Shown here in pieces: positions 1 through 5,254 of a stretch of 5,869 nucleotides of DNA; position 1 is the stretch's first letter; each line of letters opens with the position of its first letter. The DNA is from Candidatus Margulisiibacteriota bacterium (lineage in GTDB: Bacteria; Margulisbacteria; WOR-1; O2-12-FULL-45-9; XYB2-FULL-48-7): positions 1 to 5,869 of the forward strand of contig JAQUOB010000088.1 of the NCBI GenBank assembly GCA_028717325.1, in the 5' to 3' direction. The translations under genes were made by a program, and so were the position numbers. The notes below the pieces were generated by a model. That model had not been told where the DNA came from. It was given only the letters and a program-made list of their open reading frames with translations, and did no database searches.

Positions 1-514
1 GCGCGCTGTAATAGGCCGCCATCTCCGACAGCGACCAGGTGTTGGCCAGGAGGGCCGGCGCCAGGATGCTGATGAAGAGCGGGATCTCGTAAGCAAAGAG
101 CTGGGTGATCGAGCGGACCGCCCCGATGGCCGAAAACAGCGAGCGCGAGTACCAGCCGCCCAGGAAAAAAGTCAGGGTCGGTATCGTCAGAAGATAAAGC
201 ACGACGATCAGATCGCCTTTAAAAGAATAGAGAGCGTGAGTCCCCCAGAGCGGGATATACAAGAAAGCCGTGACCACCGCCGCCAGGGCAAAGATCGGCG
301 AAAGATTGAACATGCTTCTGTCAGCTTCCTGCGGCACGATATCCTCTTTGCCGAGCAGTTTGATGAAGTCGGCCAGCGGCTGGAACCAGGGCGGCCCTAC
401 CCTGTTCTGCAAACGGGCGTAGAGTTTTCGATCGACGTATTCGGCGAACAGGCTGACAACGCTCAAGAAAAGAAAACCGGGAAATATTAAAATCGTGAAT
501 AATGCGTATATCAT
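1..514 (-). CDS. NuoH-like membrane anchor subunit of group 4 [NiFe] hydrogenase (partial, 3' end cut by window)
   Basis: Read from the ATG at 514 the frame stays open to base 1, giving 171 residues of a protein whose family is usually about 300 residues. It belongs to the NuoH/EchB/HycD family, which anchors the peripheral arm and forms the first part of the ion path. Seen: a first membrane helix at residues 3-24; the family signature EYVDRKLYARLQNRVGPPW at 25-43, then QPLADFIKLLGKEDIVP at 45-61; a helix at 73-90; a helix at 101-120; and the second conserved loop around GAVRSITQLFAYEIPL (131-146), with the invariant Glu143 in YEIPL. The start lies 1 bp after the stop of the catalytic subunit gene. 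Only a weak Shine-Dalgarno (AAG about 18 bases upstream) is present, so translational coupling is likely. The missing 3' end and any NuoI-like ferredoxin gene would lie to the left. Family assignment is secure; the exact start is slightly less so. Confidence 0.93.
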   Translation of the reverse strand, partial: MIYALFTILIFPGFLFLSVVSLFAEYVDRKLYARLQNRVGPPWFQPLADFIKLLGKEDIVPQEADRSMFNLSPIFALAAVVTAFLYIPLWGTHALYSFKGDLIVVLYLLTIPTLTFFLGGWYSRSLFSAIGAVRSITQLFAYEIPLFISILAPALLANTWSLSEMAAYYSA

Positions 515-515
515 A

Positions 516-1790
516 TTATTTTATTTTCATCTTAGAAAAATCGATCCCCTGTTTTTTATACCAATCGATGCCATAACGGCGCAGCTCTTCCCAGCTCATG
601 ACCCCCTGGTCAACGACCGCGATCGCCCGGTCGGTGCAGGAAAAACACGGATCGATCGCCGCGACCACTATCGGCAGGTCGGCCAGGTACCTGTCCTCCA
701 GCATTTTCGAGACCGATTGGACATTGGCCAGTGTCGGCGCGCGTACCTTGACCCGCTCCGGATTCTCCGTGCCGTTCGACTTGACGTAATGGATGTCTTC
801 GCCGCGCGGGGCTTCGTAGCGGCTGATCGCTTCACCGGCCGGTATCTTGCGCGGCGCTTTGACCGAGATCGGCCCGTCCGGCAGGTTCTTCAGGGCCTGC
901 TTGATGATGGAGTATGATTCCATTAACTCGCCCAATCGCACTATCGTGCGGCCGTAAACATCGTTGTGGCCGTCGGTTATGACCTTAAAAGGCAGTTCGC
1001 CGTAAGCGGCGTAGGGATCGTCGCGCCTGACATCACGGTCGACCATCGATGCGCGGGCCGTGGGACCGACCGCCCCTAATCTGACGGCGTCTTCCTGGCT
1101 CAACTTGCCGACGCCGGACAATCTCTGGATGAGAGTTGTTTCTTCCATCGCGATCTGGACATAGTATTTGGTCTGTTCTTCGAGAGTGTCGATGGCTTTC
1201 AGGATGTCGCCGATCTGGGCGGCATCGATGTCGCGGCGGACGCCGCCGATCTGGTTGATCCCGTAATTGACCCGGTTGCCGGTAACCGCCGCCAGGATAT
1301 CCATGATACTTTCGCGGTCGCGCCAGGTGTACATTAATAAAGTATCGAAGCCGATCTCGTGGCCGGCAACACCCAGCCACAACAGATGGCTGTGTACTCG
1401 CTCGAGCTCCCCGATCAAGGTGCGGATATATAACGCCCGTTTAGGGACCGCCAAACCGGCGATCTCCTCTACCGCCTGGACAAAACAGGTCGAATGAGTG
1501 TGCGAACAGATGCCGCAAATACGCTCGACCAGATAAACATCCTGGATAAACGACCGCTGTTCGCAGGCCTTCTCGATCCCGCGATGATTGTAGCCGATCT
1601 TGACGTCGACCCCCATGATCCTCTCACCGCGCAGAGCGACGCTGAAGCTCTCCGGCTCTTTGAGCGCCGGATGCTGGGGGCCGAACGGGATCCTGACCTC
1701 ATCTTTTGATCTGGGGACAAAGCCGAAATCCTGCGGCGAGTTGATCTCGTGCCGGGGACCGATCGGGTAATTGATATTTTGGTCAGCCAT
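516..1790 (-). CDS. [NiFe] hydrogenase large (catalytic) subunit, group 4, NuoD-like
   Basis: A 424-residue soluble protein that carries the [NiFe] active site and interconverts protons and H2 on the cytoplasmic side. Seen: FGPQHPALKEPESF at 36-49, typical of group 4 large subunits; YNHRGIEK at 67-74 with Glu73; the L1 motif RICGICSHTH at 90-99 (Cys92, Cys95); and the L2 motif DPCFSCTDR at 380-388 (Cys382, Cys385). All four metal-ligand cysteines are present, which separates it from NuoD and from Ehr-type proteins. A 36-residue tail follows Arg388 (AIAVVD... to MKIK). It resembles the tail of HycE, which is removed at the equivalent Arg, so processing is possible but unproven. The ATG at 1790 is chosen because GGAGGG lies 10 bases upstream. 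An in-frame ATG at 1823 would add 11 residues, lacks this site and overlaps the preceding gene. The gene sits 1 bp after the NuoC-like gene and 1 bp before the NuoH-like gene. Confidence 0.96.
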   Translation of the reverse strand: MADQNINYPIGPRHEINSPQDFGFVPRSKDEVRIPFGPQHPALKEPESFSVALRGERIMGVDVKIGYNHRGIEKACEQRSFIQDVYLVERICGICSHTHSTCFVQAVEEIAGLAVPKRALYIRTLIGELERVHSHLLWLGVAGHEIGFDTLLMYTWRDRESIMDILAAVTGNRVNYGINQIGGVRRDIDAAQIGDILKAIDTLEEQTKYYVQIAMEETTLIQRLSGVGKLSQEDAVRLGAVGPTARASMVDRDVRRDDPYAAYGELPFKVITDGHNDVYGRTIVRLGELMESYSIIKQALKNLPDGPISVKAPRKIPAGEAISRYEAPRGEDIHYVKSNGTENPERVKVRAPTLANVQSVSKMLEDRYLADLPIVVAAIDPCFSCTDRAIAVVDQGVMSWEELRRYGIDWYKKQGIDFSKMKIK

Positions 1791-1791
1791 C

Positions 1792-2259
1792 TTATTTGAG
1801 CCCTCCATCCAGTACCGAAGCATCCCAATCTTTTCTCAACGGATACTGTCCCTTCGGCCAGCCGTCAGGCAACGGATAACTTAAGCCCGGCGGCAAGCCC
1901 TCAAACTGCGCGCCCAGGAGGTCGATGATCTCCCGCTCGTAGACCGCGGCCGAGGGAAAAAATTGAGTGATACTTTTCATGACCCCTTGGTCCTTGACGA
2001 TCGCCGTCTTGATCGACAAAACCACGCCGCCCGGCGACGAGATATGATAGATCAAACCGAGATTGGCTCCCTCATCCAGGCCGGTGATGGTACCGAGGAT
2101 CGAAAGCCCTGTCTGCCTGACGGCGTGCTCAAAAACATCGATGAATTTATCCAGCGGGGTCTCCAGCCATATTCTTTTTTCCCGCTGAACGCGGATATTG
2201 CCTTTTAAAAAATCGAATTTCGCTTCCAGTGAATGGATTATTTTTTCGGTTTCGCTCAC
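1792..2259 (-). CDS. NuoC-like 30 kDa-type subunit of the hydrogenase peripheral arm
   Basis: A 155-residue soluble protein of the complex I 30 kDa family (NuoC, EchD, MbhK), a structural subunit that packs against the NuoB- and NuoD-like subunits in the cytoplasm. Seen: an N-terminal alpha/beta region (1-100) of low conservation, then the family signature YEREIIDLLGAQFEGLPPG at 107-125, followed by YPLPDGWPKGQYPLRKDW at 128-145. It is not fused to the large subunit, unlike HycE/HyfG and E. coli NuoCD. The start is GTG at 2259, supported by GGAGGA at 2271-2266, six bases upstream. Its first four bases overlap the end of the NuoB-like gene (GTGA), a classic translational coupling arrangement. 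It contains no cysteine and so binds no cluster. Assignment is firm. Confidence 0.93.
   Translation of the reverse strand: MSETEKIIHSLEAKFDFLKGNIRVQREKRIWLETPLDKFIDVFEHAVRQTGLSILGTITGLDEGANLGLIYHISSPGGVVLSIKTAIVKDQGVMKSITQFFPSAAVYEREIIDLLGAQFEGLPPGLSYPLPDGWPKGQYPLRKDWDASVLDGGLK
1801..1806 (-). promoter_or_regulatory. Ribosome binding site of the hydrogenase large subunit gene
   Basis: On the minus strand GGAGGG is followed by CTCAAATAAG and then ATG at 1790. This strong Shine-Dalgarno decides the start of the catalytic subunit gene in favour of 1790 over the in-frame ATG at 1823. It lies inside the 3' end of the NuoC-like gene. Confidence 0.8.
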
Positions 2260-2693
2260 TCGGATTCCTCCAAACTTTTAAGCAGTTTCACGACCCCGTC
2301 GATGATCGCCTGGGGGCTGGCCGGACAGCCGGGGATATACGCGTTAACCGGGATGGCCTGATCGATGCCGCCCAGCACGTTGTAACAGCCCTGAAAAACG
2401 CCGCCGCTGGTCGCGCAACTGCCGACCGCCACGACAAACTTCGGCTCCGGCATCTGGCAGTAGATCCGCTGCAAACGGTCCCTGATCTGGCGCGTCACCG
2501 GCCCGCTGCAGACCAGTATATCCGCGTGGCGCGGCGTCCCTTTCAGCTGGACGCCGAAACGCTCGAGGTCAAAACGCGGCGTCAGCGAGGCGATAATCTC
2601 GATGTCGCAGGCGTTGCAGGCGCCGGTATTAAAATGGATGATCCAGGGTGATTTCAACCTGGCCCAGTGGACTATTTTATCAATGATCTTCAT
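2256..2693 (-). CDS. [NiFe] hydrogenase small subunit, NuoB-like, binding the proximal [4Fe-4S] cluster
   Basis: A 145-residue protein of the NuoB/EchC/MbhJ/HycG family. It holds the [4Fe-4S] cluster that passes electrons to or from the [NiFe] site. Seen: the four expected ligands, Cys26 and Cys29 in GACNACDIEI (24-33), Cys93 in VGSCATSGG (90-98) and Cys123 in IPGCPASPQ (120-128). The first pair is spaced CxxC, as in hydrogenase small subunits; complex I NuoB has adjacent cysteines at this point. Other cysteines (62, 79, 103) are not expected ligands. The length is that of the short group 4 form, without the flavodoxin-like and signal regions of group 1 small subunits. The ATG at 2693 has GGAGG about 12 bases upstream, a somewhat long spacing. 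The gene starts 3 bp after the NuoA-like gene and overlaps the NuoC-like gene by 4 bp. Confidence 0.96.
   Translation of the reverse strand: MKIIDKIVHWARLKSPWIIHFNTGACNACDIEIIASLTPRFDLERFGVQLKGTPRHADILVCSGPVTRQIRDRLQRIYCQMPEPKFVVAVGSCATSGGVFQGCYNVLGGIDQAIPVNAYIPGCPASPQAIIDGVVKLLKSLEESE
2266..2271 (-). promoter_or_regulatory. Ribosome binding site supporting the GTG start of the NuoC-like gene
   Basis: GGAGGA on the minus strand is followed by ATCCGA and then GTG at 2259. The spacing is standard and there is no better ATG nearby, so the non-ATG start is well supported. The site lies within the last codons of the NuoB-like gene. Confidence 0.75.
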
Positions 2694-2696
2694 CGG

Positions 2697-3038
2697 TCAA
2701 TTATTCCTCCCGAAAAGTATGAACAGCCCGAGCAAGGCCCCGGCGATATAGATGACGGCGATCGCCGCGGAACCAGCGGTTTCGGTCGGCACCGTCGCCA
2801 CGACCAGCGTAACTACGTGTAAAATCGTAAAGAAAAAGGCGAAAGGGAAGAACTGGCTGTAATCCGGCTGGACCCTACCCGTGGGAACTTCTTCGCCGCA
2901 GGCGTACGACTCGGTCAGCGCGCCTGCTTCGCCCTGCTTTCTCTTAAAGCTCAAGGAACTGGAAAAGTACGACATCACGAGCGAAACCGTCAATATTATG
3001 ATAAAAGCGATCGGCGGCGACAATAATAATTCTCTCAT
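2697..3038 (-). CDS. NuoA-like small membrane subunit
   Basis: A 113-residue membrane protein with three predicted helices (about 8-26, 62-82 and 89-109), matching the size and topology of NuoA/ND3. Seen: after the first helix a polar loop carries ESYACGEEVP (43-52). Its Cys47 matches the conserved Tyr-x-Cys-Gly of NuoA/ND3, the loop that in complex I lies between the peripheral arm and the quinone site. The second helix reads FPFAFFFTILHVVTLVV (64-80). In ordinary NuoA this helix carries an FDxEV motif; by my alignment His74 and Val76 occupy the two acidic positions. The ATG at 3038 is preceded by AAAGGG (3049-3044), five bases upstream, and lies 1 bp after the NuoK-like gene. The role is inferred: proximal membrane subunit linking the NuoH- and NuoJ-like subunits. 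NuoA is not part of canonical Ech or Hyc/Hyf complexes. Confidence 0.83.
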   Translation of the reverse strand: MRELLLSPPIAFIIILTVSLVMSYFSSSLSFKRKQGEAGALTESYACGEEVPTGRVQPDYSQFFPFAFFFTILHVVTLVVATVPTETAGSAAIAVIYIAGALLGLFILFGRNN

Positions 3039-3039
3039 G

Positions 3040-3360
3040 TTAACCCTTTAACTTCCTCGCGTTCTTGACGTTCAGTGAATCATAAATATTAAAGAAACCA
3101 AGAATGATGCCGGCCGCCACGACCATGACCACGACCTCGATGACAATGACGGTAATGACCATGGCCTGCGCCAGGGCCATCTGGCCGCTCAAATAACCGG
3201 CGACGATTATCAGGAGAGTTACGCCCTTGATCATGATCTCGATGCCGATCAGCATCCGCAAAAGATTATAGGTGACCAGAAAGCAATAAACCCCGCTGAC
3301 CACGATCAGCGCGACAAAAGTAAAAAACAGCCAGAACAGAGTCGTCACATCACCGCTCAT
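3040..3360 (-). CDS. NuoK/MrpC-like membrane subunit
   Basis: A 106-residue membrane protein with three helices (about 7-29, 34-54 and 61-88) and a short basic tail, as in NuoK (ND4L), MrpC and MbhG. Seen: NLLRMLIGIEIMIKGVTLLI at 32-51, with Glu41 in the second helix, and the third helix with Glu75 in ITVIVIEVVV (69-78). The two glutamates match the pair that carries protons through the central axis of complex I. Lys45, one turn after Glu41, replaces the usual Asn or small residue and is the oddest position. The start at 3360 is supported by AAAGGGAG at 3376-3369, eight bases upstream. The first 11 bases overlap the 3' end of the NuoJ-like gene. Likely role: part of the ion-translocation path next to the NuoJ- and NuoA-like subunits. 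Family assignment is firm; MrpC versus NuoK ancestry is not resolved by eye. Confidence 0.9.
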   Translation of the reverse strand: MSGDVTTLFWLFFTFVALIVVSGVYCFLVTYNLLRMLIGIEIMIKGVTLLIIVAGYLSGQMALAQAMVITVIVIEVVVMVVAAGIILGFFNIYDSLNVKNARKLKG

Positions 3361-3847
3361 CGCTACCGCTCCCTTTGAACAGAATGATCACGCCGTAAAC
3401 ACCCGCCAGCAGCACCATGATCTGCCCGAACAGATCGAAGCGCCGGAAATCCCACATGACCGATCTCACGTCTTTGATCGTTTCCGGCCGGGGCAGGTCA
3501 AGATTTAAGGGCAGCCTGACAAAATATAACAGGAGCAGCGCAATAACTATCAGTATTAACGGCAAATAACGGAACCGGGTGATCCGGCTCTGCCGCCGCG
3601 ACAGGAACTCTTTGATCGGCAGGCGCTGGGTCAAACTGATCACGCTGATAAAGATAACGGAGATCAGGCCGGCACAGACGGACAGCTCAAAGACCGCCGC
3701 CAGCGGCGCCCCCAGCCGGAACATGATGACCGTTAAGATGACGCTGGTCAGCGCCAGCGCGATCGTGGCCCGCAAAAATAAGCTGGCCATGACCGCCCAG
3801 AGAGCGGCCAGCGCCATCGCGATTAAAAGTACTGTCATTATTATCAT
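3350..3847 (-). CDS. NuoJ-like membrane subunit resembling an MbhD-MbhE (MrpA C-terminal) fusion
   Basis: A 165-residue membrane protein with about five helices (roughly 4-24, 27-44, 52-73, 94-110 and 137-157). The first half contains LGAPLAAVFELSVCAGLISV (45-64), which matches the DUF4040/MbhD pattern (LGAPDxALTExxVGAG) with Glu54 at the conserved acid. The same stretch also resembles the third helix of NuoJ. The last part, DFRRFDLFGQIMVLLAGVYG (133-152), matches the MbhE/MrpA C-terminal pattern (FDTLGExxVL), but Gln142 stands where a Glu is usual. In the Mbh hydrogenase and in Mrp antiporters these segments contribute to the ion path. The start at 3847 is uncertain: no clear Shine-Dalgarno is visible, and an ATG three codons later (3838) is equally possible. 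It begins 1 bp after the NuoN-like gene, so coupling is likely. Membrane nature is certain; the family assignment is good but made by eye. Confidence 0.8.
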   Translation of the reverse strand: MIIMTVLLIAMALAALWAVMASLFLRATIALALTSVILTVIMFRLGAPLAAVFELSVCAGLISVIFISVISLTQRLPIKEFLSRRQSRITRFRYLPLILIVIALLLLYFVRLPLNLDLPRPETIKDVRSVMWDFRRFDLFGQIMVLLAGVYGVIILFKGSGSDER

Positions 3848-3848
3848 T

Positions 3849-5252
3849 TTATTTCACGAACAGATTAAGGAAGAACGGAAAGACCAGGCCGACGCCCACC
3901 GTGATCGTCGACAAAACGACCGCCGGGATGATCAGGCCGGCCGCGCCTTCCTTAATATTTTCTAATTCCGGCAATAACCGGCCGAAGAACACCCTTCTCT
4001 GCATTGAGAGAAAATAGCCGAGCGTCAGGACGCTGGCCAGCAAAGCGATCGCCGCGTAGCCGACATGGCCCGAACTCCACAAGGCGATAATGATCAAAAG
4101 CTTGCTCCAGAAACCGGCGAGCGGCGGCACCCCCGCCGTCGACAGCGACGCGATGACCGAGGTGATCCCCGTCACCGGCATCCGGGCGGCCAGGCCGCCC
4201 AGCCGGTCCATGTCGCGCGTACCGGTCTCTTCTTCCACCGCCGCGGCGTTGATAAAGAGCTGGGATTTAAAGATCGCGTGATTGAAGAAATGGAAAAGCG
4301 CCGCCGCAAAACCCAGCGCCGTCCCCGTCCCCAGCGCGGCAATAATATAGCCCATCTGGCTGATGCTCGAATAAGCCAGCATCCGCTTCATATCCTTCTG
4401 GCCGAGCGCGGCCAGCGCGCCGGCTACGATCGAGAGCGTGCCCACGACCAGCAGGATCTCGGATAAATTAGCATTCAACCCGACAACCCTGACCAATCTT
4501 ATTAATGTAAAGATACCGGAAGCTTTGGTCACGATACCGGCCAGAAAAACGGAGACCGGCGCCGGAGCTGACATGTACGCGTCGGGCAGCCAGCCGTGAA
4601 ACGGTATCAGCCCGCCTTTGATCAACAGCCCGCAGACAAACAAGCCGAGCGCCGCCTGGGTAACAAAGCTGCCCGGCACAGCCGCGGCCGCTCGAATCGC
4701 CGCAAAGGAAGTGCCGTTGGCGGCCAGCAGGAAGAAAGAGATCGATGAGAGCATGAGCAGACTGGCGACCACTGACATGACCAGGTATTTAAAGACCCCT
4801 TCAAAAGCGTCCCGGTCTTTAAATAACGCGATCATGATGAATGAGGCGACCGCCACGACCTCGATAAAAACGTAAAGCGTAAAGAGATCGGTCGTCATCG
4901 AGATACCGTTAATGCCGATCAGGGCGATCAAGACCAGATTGATAAAATTGAACTGCTGGTCCTCTTTTTTGATCAGAGACCAGCCGGAAAGGAGAGCGGT
5001 CGCGCCGACCAGACCGACCGAAAGCAAAAGCGCCAAGCTGGTCCGATCGATGAATAATCTAAAGCCAAGCAGGGATTCGAGCCGCCCGATCCCGGCGGGA
5101 CCGGCATTGAAAAAGAGCGCGACAACCGCCAGGGCCTGCGCGCTGAAAAGCAACAGGCAAACCCAGAAAGCGGGGACCAGACTTTTGCCTTTCGGTATAA
5201 AGTTGATCAGTATCAACGCCAGGAACGGTATTAAGATCAATAAATACGGCAT
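3849..5252 (-). CDS. NuoN/MrpD-like proton (or Na+) antiporter-type subunit
   Basis: A 467-residue polytopic membrane protein of the Proton_antipo_M family (NuoN, NuoM, MrpD, MbhH) with about 14 helices, full length for the family. Seen: Glu131 in TLYVFIEVVAVASF (125-138), the conserved TM5 acid; FKYL at 154-157; the TM7 region LLIKGGLIPFHGWLPDAY (209-226) with Lys212; VTKASGIF (241-248) with Lys243 on TM8; KRMLAYSSISQMGYI (289-303); HFFNHAIFKSQLF (321-333) with His321, His325 and Lys329; and GVPPLAGFWSKLLI (374-387) with Lys384 at the TM12 position. The set of charged residues is complete, so a working ion channel is expected. The ATG at 5252 is chosen because GAGG lies five bases upstream. 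An in-frame TTG at 5270 would add six residues and overlap the preceding gene. It follows the NuoL-like gene by 2 bp. Confidence 0.95.
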   Translation of the reverse strand: MPYLLILIPFLALILINFIPKGKSLVPAFWVCLLLFSAQALAVVALFFNAGPAGIGRLESLLGFRLFIDRTSLALLLSVGLVGATALLSGWSLIKKEDQQFNFINLVLIALIGINGISMTTDLFTLYVFIEVVAVASFIMIALFKDRDAFEGVFKYLVMSVVASLLMLSSISFFLLAANGTSFAAIRAAAAVPGSFVTQAALGLFVCGLLIKGGLIPFHGWLPDAYMSAPAPVSVFLAGIVTKASGIFTLIRLVRVVGLNANLSEILLVVGTLSIVAGALAALGQKDMKRMLAYSSISQMGYIIAALGTGTALGFAAALFHFFNHAIFKSQLFINAAAVEEETGTRDMDRLGGLAARMPVTGITSVIASLSTAGVPPLAGFWSKLLIIIALWSSGHVGYAAIALLASVLTLGYFLSMQRRVFFGRLLPELENIKEGAAGLIIPAVVLSTITVGVGLVFPFFLNLFVK

Positions 5253-5254
5253 AA

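Noticed and set aside
236..917. Two consecutive plus-strand open frames (236-490 and 495-917)
   Set aside because: They oppose the NuoH-like gene and the 3' end of the catalytic subunit gene, both of which carry diagnostic motifs on the minus strand.
516..1790. Complex I NuoD or a cysteine-less Ehr-type protein
   Set aside because: Both CxxC metal-binding motifs (RICGIC and DPCFSC) are intact, so the protein should bind a [NiFe] centre.
1791..1823. Upstream in-frame ATG at 1823 as start of the catalytic subunit
   Set aside because: It adds 11 residues without family similarity, overlaps the NuoC-like gene by 32 bp, and bypasses the strong GGAGGG site that points to the ATG at 1790.
2229..2651. 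140-codon plus-strand open frame
   Set aside because: It lies opposite the NuoB-like gene, whose four cluster cysteines prove the minus-strand reading. It is the mirror of its codon usage.
3579..3965. 128-codon plus-strand open frame
   Set aside because: It is antisense to the junction of the NuoJ- and NuoN-like genes and has no family features.
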